Source: Mucilaginibacter sp. UR6-11
GTDB taxonomy: Bacteria; Bacteroidota; Bacteroidia; Sphingobacteriales; Sphingobacteriaceae
Assembly (NCBI RefSeq): GCF_020880695.1
Contig: NZ_JAJIWO010000006.1
Coordinates: 124,001 to 188,000 of the forward strand
DNA length: 64,000 bases
Direction: 5' to 3'
Positions 1-8,000 of this stretch are shown piece after piece. A model generated the notes under the pieces. It made no database searches. It was not told where the DNA came from and saw nothing but the letters and a program-made list of their open reading frames with translations. The translations under genes and the position numbers were made by a program. The number at the start of each line of letters is the position of its first letter. Within the stretch, counting starts at the first letter, position 1.

Positions 1-1837
1 AACGCAGATAATCTGCATTAACCAACGATCCCTTTTGATTGACGTGGGTACCCAATACCTGTTTCATAGCGGCATGCAGCAGGTGCGTGGCGCTGTGGTT
101 GTTCATGATATTGTTACGGCGTTCTTTATCCACTATAGCGGTTAAGGCGTCGTCTATATCCTCCGGCAATTTATCTACATAATGAACGATAAGGCCATTC
201 TCTTTCTTGGTATCGGTAACATAAACCACCTCGCCGTCAGGGAAAACCAGTTCGCCGGTATCGCCTACCTGGCCACCGCTTTCGGCATAGAAAGGTGTTT
301 TATCCAGTACCAACTGGTATTGCTCTTTGCCTTTAGCCGTAACCTTGCGATATTTGGTTACGTGTGCTATGCTTTCTGTTTCATCGTAGCCGGTGAAAAC
401 TGTATCCTCGTCTTTTAAAGTAACCCAATCGCCGGTATCAACAGCTGATGCAGCGCGTGAGCGGGTTTTTTGGGCCTGTAAAGCTGCTTCATAACCAACT
501 AAATCGACCTTCGCCCCTTTCTCCCGAGCCATAAGCTCTGTTAAATCTAATGGAAATCCATATGTATCTGAAAGTTCAAATGTTCTATCTCCCGGAAATA
601 ATAATTCTATATCTCCCCCGATACTTGGTCCAGTTCTAATCCAACTTTGATTAACCGATTCGAAATATTCATCAAATTTTTTGATCCCTTGCTCAAGAGT
701 TCTTAAAAAAGAGTTTTCTTCTTCCAAAACGACCTTCTGCACAAAATCTTTCTGATTATATAACTCATCAAACACACCTTTAAACTGGTCGGCTAATAAA
801 GGTACCAACTGGTTTAAAAACGGTTCTTTAAACTCAAGGTATTGATAGGAATAACGTACGGCACGACGCAGGATCCTGCGGATAACATACCCTGCTTTAT
901 TGTTTGATGGCAATTGCCCGTCGGCAATGGTAAAACTTACGGCACGGATATGATCTGCCAATACGCGCATCGCTACCGCGGTGTTCCAATCGGCATCGCC
1001 CGGTAGCGCAGCAGCATTATAAGGCTTGCCGGATTTTTGAGCAATAAACTCGATCATCGGGCTAAATACATCGCTATCGTAATTGCTTTGTTTACCCTGT
1101 ATCACCCGCACCAAACGCTCGAAGCCCATACCTGTATCCACATGCTGTGCAGGCAATGGCTGTAATGATCCGTTCTTTAAACGGTTAAACTGCATGAATA
1201 CATTGTTCCAGATCTCGATAACCTGCGGATCATCAGCATTAACCAAGGTGGCACCGCTAACCTTTGCGCGTTCGGCATCGGTACGGTTATCGTAGTGGAT
1301 CTCAGAGCAGGGCCCGCATGGGCCGGTCTCGCCCATTTCCCAGAAATTATCTTTCTTATTTCCTAAAAGGATATGATCTTCGGGTACAAAAGCTTTCCAA
1401 AAATCAAAAGCTTCCTGGTCTTTTGGCAAGCCTTCTTTATCATCACCCTCAAAAATAGTAACGTAAAGGCGGCTCTTATCTATTTTATATACTTCGGTAA
1501 GTAGTTCCCAGCTCCATTCAATGGCTTCTTTCTTAAAATAATCGCCAAAGCTCCAGTTGCCCAGCATCTCGAACATGGTATGGTGATAGGTATCAATACC
1601 TACCTCTTCCAGGTCATTATGCTTGCCCGATACCCGTAAACAACGCTGCGTATCCGCTACGCGCGGCGATTTGGCCGGCGCTTCACCCAAAAATATATCC
1701 TTAAACTGGTTCATCCCGGCGTTGGTGAACATCAGCGTCGGGTCGTTTTTAACAACAATAGGTGCAGAAGGCACTATGGTATGCCCCTTAGAAGCAAAAA
1801 AATCAAGAAAAGCCTGTCGTATTTGATTAGCGGTCAT
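1..1837 (-). CDS. alaS: alanyl-tRNA synthetase, 3' end outside the window
   Basis: Class II synthetase charging tRNA-Ala in the cytoplasm. The reverse strand is open from an ATG at 1837 to the window edge, about 612 codons of a family usually near 870 residues; the missing part is the rest of the editing domain and the C-Ala domain. The N-terminus ([19 protein letters not shown]) and the motif [15 protein letters not shown] are typical of AlaRS. Near codon 579 the editing-site motif HSATHLLH is visible, so the zinc-binding editing centre begins just inside the window. Codons corresponding to about 541-780 are much more AT-rich than the flanks while the frame stays open (see findings). The upstream region is shared with the divergent MerR gene. 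Identity is secure. Confidence 0.97.
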   Translation of the reverse strand, partial: MTANQIRQAFLDFFASKGHTIVPSAPIVVKNDPTLMFTNAGMNQFKDIFLGEAPAKSPRVADTQRCLRVSGKHNDLEEVGIDTYHHTMFEMLGNWSFGDYFKKEAIEWSWELLTEVYKIDKSRLYVTIFEGDDKEGLPKDQEAFDFWKAFVPEDHILLGNKKDNFWEMGETGPCGPCSEIHYDNRTDAERAKVSGATLVNADDPQVIEIWNNVFMQFNRLKNGSLQPLPAQHVDTGMGFERLVRVIQGKQSNYDSDVFSPMIEFIAQKSGKPYNAAALPGDADWNTAVAMRVLADHIRAVSFTIADGQLPSNNKAGYVIRRILRRAVRYSYQYLEFKEPFLNQLVPLLADQFKGVFDELYNQKDFVQKVVLEEENSFLRTLEQGIKKFDEYFESVNQSWIRTGPSIGGDIELLFPGDRTFELSDTYGFPLDLTELMAREKGAKVDLVGYEAALQAQKTRSRAASAVDTGDWVTLKDEDTVFTGYDETESIAHVTKYRKVTAKGKEQYQLVLDKTPFYAESGGQVGDTGELVFPDGEVVYVTDTKKENGLIVHYVDKLPEDIDDALTAIVDKERRNNIMNNHSATHLLHAAMKQVLGTHVNQKGSLVNADYLR

Positions 1838-1866
1838 ATTTACTATGTGTAATAGCGTATAGTTTT

Positions 1867-1903
1867 TGTGTACACACCTAGCGCAAAAGTGTGAAATTTT
1901 GCG
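1867..1903. promoter_or_regulatory. palindromes in the alaS/merR divergent intergenic region
   Basis: TGTGTACACA (1867-1876) is a perfect 10-base palindrome. CGCAAAA (1882-1888) and TTTTGCG (1897-1903) form a second inverted repeat. Both lie 30-66 bases upstream of the alaS start. An operator role is inference. Confidence 0.35.
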
Positions 1904-2003
1904 TATTATATCATTATAAAATATTAACTTTTGATTTATGAATATGGAATACCAGAACATTCAAGAAAATTCCTAAATAGAAAATCTGCCATCCGAAATT
2001 TAT

Positions 2004-2011
2004 TACATTTG
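2004..2011 (+). promoter_or_regulatory. Bacteroidota -7 box (TACATTTG) for the MerR gene
   Basis: Exact match to TAnnTTTG, ending 3 bases before the ATG at 2015, which implies a leaderless message or use of the in-frame ATG at 2045. No clear -33 TTG was found. Confidence 0.5.
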
Positions 2012-2014
2012 CGT

Positions 2015-2350
2015 ATGCCTTACAAAGAACACGAGATCAGTAAAATGTATTATACCATGGGCGAGGTGACGGCCATGTTTGATGTTAACGCATCTATGAT
2101 CCGTTTTTATGAGAAAGAGTTTGACATCCTTCAACCCAAGAAGAATAAAAAAGGCAACCGGTTATTTACACCGGAAGACATTGAAAATCTTAAGATCATT
2201 TTTCACCTGATCAGGGATAAAGGCTATACCCTGGCCGGCGCTAAAGATCATTTAAAAGGTAACCTGGGTAACAGCAAGGACAGCCAGCGCGTTATTAACT
2301 CGCTTGAAAACTTAAAGAAGTTTTTACTGGAAGTAAGAGACCAGTTATAG
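2015..2350 (+). CDS. MerR-family transcriptional regulator
   Basis: Small DNA-binding protein of 111 residues with an N-terminal winged helix-turn-helix of MerR type (YYTMGEVTAMFDVNASMIR, then FYEKEFDILQP) and the RLFTPEDIENL stretch typical of this domain. A short C-terminal helix (residues about 80-111) may dimerise; there is no room for an effector domain, as in the MlrA/YcgE-like short Bacteroidota MerR proteins. I chose the ATG at 2015 (MPYKEHEISKMYY) over the upstream in-frame start at 1931, because the codons before it look non-coding and carry the -7 box. The ATG at 2045 is also possible. Target genes are unknown; comEC follows 70 bases downstream on the same strand. Confidence 0.85.
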   Translation: MPYKEHEISKMYYTMGEVTAMFDVNASMIRFYEKEFDILQPKKNKKGNRLFTPEDIENLKIIFHLIRDKGYTLAGAKDHLKGNLGNSKDSQRVINSLENLKKFLLEVRDQL

Positions 2351-2420
2351 CCTGAGCAAGATTTATTATTGGATTTAAGGATTACCCTGATTAAATTAGT
2401 GGTGTAAAATCCTATAATCT

Positions 2421-4523
2421 TTGATAGCTAATCATAAAGGGGAAATACCATTTGTAGTTCTCATCATACCTTTCCTGCTGGGGACAACCCTGGGTCTGAG
2501 CTTTGCTTTTGCCGCTCTCCTGTTTTGGATAGCGGGTCCGCTCGTGTTATCCGGCGCTGCATTTATCGTGCTTAATTTAACCTACGCCCGGTTTGGTTTA
2601 TATAAAGCAAGGTGGATCGGCGGATCATTGATCACCCTGTTCCTGTTTTTATGCGGCTGGTTAAGCGTGATCAGGGGTACCGAGCTTAATAACGATACTC
2701 ATTTCTCCAGAAAGCCGGCGCAATACCTGGTAGTAAAGATTAATAACGAACCCGCCGTAAAAAACGGGCTGGTGCGATTTACCGCAAATGTGGAACAGCA
2801 AATAACCAACAGGAAATCAATCCCCACCAGCGGAACCCTGTTAATAACCGTAAAAGACACTACAGCTAACAAACTTTATTACGGTGACGAATTGCTGATC
2901 CCGGCTAAATACAACGCTGCTGACCCGCCCTTTAACCCGGCAGAGTTTAATTACAAGCAATACCTCGCCAATCAAAATATCTGCCGGCAGGCCTTTTTAT
3001 ATCCCGGGCAATACGTGGTTCGGGCGCACGGCAAAGGCAACCCGGTAATTGCTTTTTCATTACGGCTACGGCAGCGTTTGGTTGAAAAGTTAAAGACAAA
3101 CATGCACGATACGTCCGCCCTAGCCGTAGCGTCAACCCTGATCTTAGGTTACAAGGCCGACTTAAGTAACGAACTATTGCAGGCTTATTCAAAAACCGGC
3201 ACCATACATATCCTGTCCGTTTCGGGCGGGCATGTAGCTATAATTTATTTACTCCTAAATATTGTTTTTGGCTTTTTGGGGCGATATCAAAACGGGAAAC
3301 CAGTAAAAGCCATCCTGATTATAACGCTGATCTGGTATTATTCGCTGCTCACCGGTTTTTCGCCAGCGGTATGCCGGGCCGCTTTAATGATCTCGCTGGT
3401 TATCATCGGAAAAACTTATAGCCGTTATATCAACACCCTCAATATATTAGCGGTATCGGCGTTCATGCTGCTGCTATATAACCCCTACCTTATCGCGGAT
3501 GTCGGCTTTCAATTGTCTTACCTGGCGGTTGCGGGGTTAATTATTTTTCAGCCGCTGGTTTATAAATGGCTGACATTTAAAAATAAATGGGCCGATAAGT
3601 TATGGGCCGCAGGCACGGTATCCATCGCTGCGCAGGTAGTTACGTTTCCGTTAAGCGCGTTTTATTTTCACCAGTTCCCGGTTTATTTCCTGTTGAGCAA
3701 TTTAATCATCACTTTACCCGTATTGGTAATCATGTATGCGGGATTAGCCTGTTTGCTGGTACCGCAGTTGCCTTACCTCTCGGCAGGTTTAGGTTATATT
3801 TTAGAAAAATCAATTCTGTTAATGAACAAGGCATTAGTGTTGATTGAATATTCGCCATTTGCCGGCATCGGCAAAATCTGGTTTACCACGTTTGAGTACT
3901 TGCTGGCTTATGTAATTATTATCTGCCTGTTTTATTTCCTGTCAGACAGGAAGAAATGGTTACTGATGGCCGGTTTAACCACTATGCTTATATTAGGAAC
4001 AAGCATCAGTTTAAAACGGATCAATGCGTTGCGGCAAACCGGTATTGTATTTTTAAACCTTAAAAAACACCCGGGCCTTATATTTAAACATGGTGATAAA
4101 GCAGTAATCATAGCAGACATTAACCATACCGATAAGATCTACCAGTACAGCATACAACCCTACCTGGATAGCAGCAAAGTGGCCGATACTATGATCTGTG
4201 GCCTTGCAAAAAACATACGCTCAACCTTCCTGGTAAAAAGCGATAACCTGATCCAATTTGAAAATAAAAAGATTTTGCTTTTTAATCAACAGCTGCAACA
4301 CCGGAGGCTACCTGAGAAATTAAATATCGACTACCTGTATATAACGGGCAACCCGCAAACTTCTGTGGGTCAGCTAAATGAAAATTACAACTATGCCATG
4401 TTAATAATTGACGGGAGCAACGCGGACAGGTCAGTTTCTGAATGGGAAAAGCAGGCTAAATATTTAAATGTAAATTACCGGGTATTAAAACGTAACAAAT
4501 CGCTGGTTGTATTGTCTAACTAA
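2421..4523 (+). CDS. ComEC/Rec2 family DNA-uptake channel
   Basis: Inner-membrane protein of 700 residues expected to pass single-stranded DNA into the cytoplasm during transformation. Hydrophobic N-terminal helices are followed by a soluble DUF4131/OB-like segment (about residues 80-200), then the Competence domain, which begins near the conserved SVSGGHVAIIYL around residue 265 and continues through many membrane helices to about residue 530. The C-terminal soluble part (about 545-700) sits where other ComEC proteins carry a metallo-beta-lactamase-like domain, but no HxHxDH motif is seen. The start is a TTG at 2421: a TAA at 2415-2417 closes the frame upstream and no ATG occurs in the first conserved stretch (HKGEIPF). 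No other competence gene is nearby. Confidence 0.9.
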   Translation: MIANHKGEIPFVVLIIPFLLGTTLGLSFAFAALLFWIAGPLVLSGAAFIVLNLTYARFGLYKARWIGGSLITLFLFLCGWLSVIRGTELNNDTHFSRKPAQYLVVKINNEPAVKNGLVRFTANVEQQITNRKSIPTSGTLLITVKDTTANKLYYGDELLIPAKYNAADPPFNPAEFNYKQYLANQNICRQAFLYPGQYVVRAHGKGNPVIAFSLRLRQRLVEKLKTNMHDTSALAVASTLILGYKADLSNELLQAYSKTGTIHILSVSGGHVAIIYLLLNIVFGFLGRYQNGKPVKAILIITLIWYYSLLTGFSPAVCRAALMISLVIIGKTYSRYINTLNILAVSAFMLLLYNPYLIADVGFQLSYLAVAGLIIFQPLVYKWLTFKNKWADKLWAAGTVSIAAQVVTFPLSAFYFHQFPVYFLLSNLIITLPVLVIMYAGLACLLVPQLPYLSAGLGYILEKSILLMNKALVLIEYSPFAGIGKIWFTTFEYLLAYVIIICLFYFLSDRKKWLLMAGLTTMLILGTSISLKRINALRQTGIVFLNLKKHPGLIFKHGDKAVIIADINHTDKIYQYSIQPYLDSSKVADTMICGLAKNIRSTFLVKSDNLIQFENKKILLFNQQLQHRRLPEKLNIDYLYITGNPQTSVGQLNENYNYAMLIIDGSNADRSVSEWEKQAKYLNVNYRVLKRNKSLVVLSN

Positions 4524-4592
4524 GATATTTATTAAACCGAAGTTTGCTTAATAAATGTTAAACAACTAAATTGTGCTTATAAACGAAAAAAC

Positions 4593-5231
4593 ATGAATAC
4601 TAAATTAAAAATTGCCTTAGGCCTGGCATTTACGGCTTTAGCATTTAGCGCCAGCGCTCAAAAAACATATACGCAGGGAGTAGCTGTTTATACCTTAAAA
4701 ACCGCCATGGGCAACGGCGAGTCAAAAATATATTTCACAACCGATTCAAGTGCAGCTGTAACGCAACAAGGCCCGGCTTTGGTTAAAATTCTTACCAACA
4801 GCAAAAGCACTTACGTAGCTATTTTGGTTGATGTACCTGTTGCGTCGATAAAAAAGGCCGCTGTCCTGACGCCGGATGAAATTGAGCAGGGGTTAGCAGC
4901 AGCGCCTAAATTTACGTTTACGCCGGCTGCAGAAACTAAAGTTATCAATGGATTTAACTGTATAAAAGTTGACGTAAAGGATTCAAAAAGCGGAAGCAGC
5001 TATGTAGCCTGGGTTACTAAGGATGTGGTAGCTCCTGCCAACAGCTTAACAAAATATTTTGCTGAAGCAGGTGGTTTCCCGGTTCAATTTACTACTATAC
5101 AACAGGGACAACCAATTGATGTTACTTTAAAATCAATCAACGAAGAAAAGGTTCCTGCCGGAACTTTTGGTATCCCTGCCGGTTTTGATAAGATCACACT
5201 GGACGACCTTAAAGCCATGAGCGGCAAATAA
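4593..5231 (+). CDS. secreted DUF4412-like protein
   Basis: Predicted exported protein of 212 residues. A Sec signal peptide (KLKIALGLAFTALAFSASA, cleavage before QKTY) is followed by a beta-rich domain. The pattern GVAVYTLKTAMGNGESKIYF, an internal INGFNCIKVDV and a C-terminal FGIPAGFDKITLDDL resembles the DUF4412 family of Bacteroidota, whose members track chemical changes of a bound ligand or report on oxidation state; the function is unknown. It stands alone between comEC (69 bases upstream) and the LtaS-like gene. The upstream region has TTTG and TAAATTGTG about 20 bases apart, a weak promoter candidate. The family assignment is moderate. Confidence 0.75.
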   Translation: MNTKLKIALGLAFTALAFSASAQKTYTQGVAVYTLKTAMGNGESKIYFTTDSSAAVTQQGPALVKILTNSKSTYVAILVDVPVASIKKAAVLTPDEIEQGLAAAPKFTFTPAAETKVINGFNCIKVDVKDSKSGSSYVAWVTKDVVAPANSLTKYFAEAGGFPVQFTTIQQGQPIDVTLKSINEEKVPAGTFGIPAGFDKITLDDLKAMSGK

Positions 5232-5283
5232 GTCAACCGTATAACATTTTTTTAAAGGCTTCTTAACCTTATGGTAAAATAAC

Positions 5284-5291
5284 TATTTTTG
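5284..5291 (+). promoter_or_regulatory. -7 box (TATTTTTG) before the LtaS-like gene
   Basis: Exact TAnnTTTG, ending 7 bases before the ATG at 5299; the message would be leaderless or nearly so. No TTG at the expected -33 position. Confidence 0.5.
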
Positions 5292-5298
5292 CCCTCCG

Positions 5299-7167
5299 AT
5301 GTTAAGAAGCCTTTATAGTTTTATACGTTTTTATATTTTTTGGCTGCTGTTCTTTGCTTTAACAAGGGCCACATTCGAAATATATTTTCGTGACAAACTT
5401 CGCGGGACGACCAATACGGATATCTTAAAAACCTATTTGTATGGCATCCGCATGGATGCATCTGCCACCGCTTATATCGCGGTAATCCCCCTGCTGATTT
5501 TCCTTATCAACTGGTTTATAGCTAACGGCCGCATTAAAAGCATATGGTTAAAAGTCTATACCTGGTTCTGTTTGTTCTGTATCAGCCTTATTGCGGTTGT
5601 TGACCTGGGTATATTTGCCGAATGGGGCGCCAAGGTAAACTTCAGGGCATTTGACACACTGTATAATTCGCCGGCAGAATCTATGTCGTCAACAGCCTCG
5701 TCGCCCATTGCTTTGCACCTCACCATCATGATGTTCTTATTGGTTACCGGGGTGGTTTTCTCTCATTATATACTTGATCATTCTTTTAAAAAACCGGTAA
5801 CAACTACCAGAAACAAGATCATCGCGCTGGTATTGCTGACCGGTACAAATTTTATGCTATTACGCGGCAGCCTGTCGCCCGATCCCATTAACCAGAGTGC
5901 CGGTTATTTTTCTGACAACCAGCTCCTGGACCTCTCGGCACAAAACACCGAGTGGAACCTGTTTAACAACGTTTTTGAAAACCTGCGAAAACCCTATAAC
6001 CCTTATTTATTCTTACCTGCTGCCCAGGCAAAAACTATTGCAGAAGAATCGTTCAAGGTAAAAAAAGACACCACCCTGCAACTGCTAAACACCCAAAAGC
6101 CCAATGTGGTTATCATCCAGCTGGAAAGTTTTACCGCAGATGTTATAGCATCATTAGGCGGCGAAAAAGGTGTTGCGCCAAACTTTGAAAATTTTATCAA
6201 AAACGGCGTTTTGTTTGACAGTATCTATGCCGCCGGCGACCGTACAGATAAAGGTATTATCGCTATTTTAAGCGGTTTCCCATCCCAGGCAATCCGTACC
6301 ATAGTTGTTGATACGCCCAAACAAAAGCAGTTACCCTCATTGATGACCGAGTTTAAGAATAACGGCTATAACACCTCTTATTTTTATGGCGGCAACAGTG
6401 ATTACATGAATTTTGGCACTTATATGGCCGACCATCGTACTGACTATATCATGGATGCCAAAGTCATGAAGAAAGAAGAGATCGGTACAACCTGGGGAGC
6501 TTATGACAATGTACTTTTAGACAAGCATATAGCTTATCTTAGCAAACAAACCAAACCTTTTTTCTCACTGATACAAACATCAACCAATCACGAACCGTTT
6601 CTGTTGCCCGGCGCCCCGCACTTTAAGGGCAAAACCGTCGCCGATCAGTTTAGGAGCACCGCCTGGTTTACTGATTCTTGCCTGAATGCCTATTTTGAAG
6701 AAGCAAAAAAACACGAATGGTATAAAAACACCCTGTTTATCCTCGTGGCTGATCATGGGCACCGGTTACCAAAAAGTACCGCCGCCGCTTTCGACCCGGC
6801 AAAATATCATATCCCGCTGTTGTTTTTTGGCGATGCGATAAAACCGGAATACCGGGGTACTAAAATAACCAAACTGGGTAATCAGACCGACCTTGCCGCA
6901 ACCGTTTTGGCGCAGCTTAATCTATCGCCGCAAAAGTTTAAATGGTCTAAAAATTTATTGAACCCTTATGCGCCGGCATTTGCTTTTTTCGACTGGGACA
7001 ACGGATTCGGATTTATGACGCCCGAACAGTCGGTATCCTATGACAGCTCCGGACAAAGGATAATCTACCGTAAAAACAAAAATGCCAACCCTGCTTTAAC
7101 TGAAAAAACCCTGCTTACCGGCAAGGCTTTTATGCAACAGATTTTTACCGAGTACCTGGCTTATTAA
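5299..7167 (+). CDS. LtaS-like membrane sulfatase/phosphotransferase
   Basis: Membrane-anchored member of the alkaline phosphatase superfamily (622 residues). About five hydrophobic helices span residues 1-195; a periplasmic sulfatase domain follows from about residue 265. Metal and nucleophile motifs of the LtaS group are visible: LESF near 274, DRTDKG near 313 (Thr as candidate nucleophile) and ADHGH near 484. In Firmicutes such enzymes build glycerol-phosphate polymers; in Gram-negatives relatives add phosphoglycerol or phosphoethanolamine to lipids or glycans. Bacteroidota have no lipoteichoic acid, so the substrate here is open; a role in modifying an envelope glycan or lipid is inference. 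Single-gene unit with its own -7 box. Confidence 0.85.
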   Translation: MLRSLYSFIRFYIFWLLFFALTRATFEIYFRDKLRGTTNTDILKTYLYGIRMDASATAYIAVIPLLIFLINWFIANGRIKSIWLKVYTWFCLFCISLIAVVDLGIFAEWGAKVNFRAFDTLYNSPAESMSSTASSPIALHLTIMMFLLVTGVVFSHYILDHSFKKPVTTTRNKIIALVLLTGTNFMLLRGSLSPDPINQSAGYFSDNQLLDLSAQNTEWNLFNNVFENLRKPYNPYLFLPAAQAKTIAEESFKVKKDTTLQLLNTQKPNVVIIQLESFTADVIASLGGEKGVAPNFENFIKNGVLFDSIYAAGDRTDKGIIAILSGFPSQAIRTIVVDTPKQKQLPSLMTEFKNNGYNTSYFYGGNSDYMNFGTYMADHRTDYIMDAKVMKKEEIGTTWGAYDNVLLDKHIAYLSKQTKPFFSLIQTSTNHEPFLLPGAPHFKGKTVADQFRSTAWFTDSCLNAYFEEAKKHEWYKNTLFILVADHGHRLPKSTAAAFDPAKYHIPLLFFGDAIKPEYRGTKITKLGNQTDLAATVLAQLNLSPQKFKWSKNLLNPYAPAFAFFDWDNGFGFMTPEQSVSYDSSGQRIIYRKNKNANPALTEKTLLTGKAFMQQIFTEYLAY

Positions 7168-7205
7168 TATTTTACGGGAGTAAATGTTTGAAACCGTACA
7201 AATAA

Positions 7206-7814
7206 TTAATTCACCTCATTACCTAATGCTACCACCCAGTTGTTAAACAATTTAGTTTCCATCTCCACGGCCTTACCGGCATGGAGCTGCCATTGAGGCG
7301 AGAATTGTTTAAGCTGGTTAATCATCTCTTCCAGGTGCCCTTCTTCTTCAACGATAATAGATTTTACATTGATCTTGCTGCCCGCCGCATCCAAAGCATC
7401 CTGGTAAATAGGGTAAAGCTCATCTGCACGCACTTCAATGGCATAGGTCACCAGCAAATAAGCCGCAAAGCGTAGTTCTTTACCGGCAAGTCCCAATTCT
7501 TTTTTAAGGTACCGGCACACCTCAACATCCAGCATATTCAAATAGTACTTGCTATAAGCCGAAGCTACCAGGTATTCGTCAGCATAGGTAGGGCACAGTT
7601 CCCTGCCAGTTTTCTCGATCTGCTTTTTCAGGTAAAAAGCATGACGATGCTCTTCGGCTGCATGTTTTAATATAATGTAGGTAACAGTAGTTGGGTCCTC
7701 GCTGGCCGAGATCTTGCGCGCGCCGGTATTTTCCATCAATGATAAGGTGTTTAGCCAGCGGGCATGTAATTTATTATCGGCAATTATGGTAGGCAGTATG
7801 TTGTTTAAGCTCAT
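7206..7814 (-). CDS. ferritin-like diiron protein of unknown function
   Basis: Helical protein of 202 residues, cytoplasmic (no signal peptide). It has a full carboxylate-bridged diiron pattern: Glu28, Glu55-x-x-His58 (AEEHRH), Glu127 (YAIEVRADE) and Glu157-x-x-His160 (VEEEGHLEE), spaced as in ferritin-like four-helix oxygenases or oxidases. I do not recognise the exact family; it is not a classical bacterioferritin, rubrerythrin or ribonucleotide reductase subunit, and similarity to MiaE-type tRNA hydroxylases is only in the metal site. It is 187 bases downstream of bioA on the same strand, but a repeat-rich spacer with a hairpin separates them, so co-transcription is uncertain. Start ATG at 7814 is the first in the frame. 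Confidence 0.75.
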   Translation of the reverse strand: MSLNNILPTIIADNKLHARWLNTLSLMENTGARKISASEDPTTVTYIILKHAAEEHRHAFYLKKQIEKTGRELCPTYADEYLVASAYSKYYLNMLDVEVCRYLKKELGLAGKELRFAAYLLVTYAIEVRADELYPIYQDALDAAGSKINVKSIIVEEEGHLEEMINQLKQFSPQWQLHAGKAVEMETKLFNNWVVALGNEVN

Positions 7815-7842
7815 AGTTACTTTTTCTTTATATTCATTGGTT

Positions 7843-7924
7843 GGGCGTTCCCTTCGGGCCAGGCTTTCCGCTCATACTGCACGGGCCTTAGCCACAGGCC
7901 GGTATCCGCTTCAATCCTTAACGC
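7843..7924. repeat. REP-like structured intergenic element
   Basis: A compact GC-rich block (GGGCGTTCCCTTCGGGCC at its left end, ATCCTTAACGC at its right end) inside otherwise AT-rich spacer. It contains small palindromes (CCC-TTC-GGG; GGCCT...AGGCC). Elements with these ends recur in many Bacteroidota genomes as I remember them; only one copy was recognised here. Confidence 0.5.
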
Positions 7925-7948
7925 ACTGCTAGTTAAGTGGTAGAGATC

Positions 7949-7998
7949 AGTGATTAGTTGAACATAAACTAATCTCAAATCACTATTAACTAATCACT
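7949..7998. repeat. 11-bp inverted repeat downstream of bioA
   Basis: AGTGATTAGTT (7949-7959) and AACTAATCACT (7988-7998) are perfect inverted copies flanking a 28-base loop. The loop carries a further AACTAATC (7968-7975). It lies just past the bioA stop and could act as a weak transcript end on the minus strand or be decayed simple repeat. Confidence 0.5.
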
Positions 7999-8000
7999 AA

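Noticed and set aside
1..1830. Several + strand ORFs of 60-78 codons opposite alaS
   Set aside because: They are antisense to a continuous AlaRS frame with conserved motifs.
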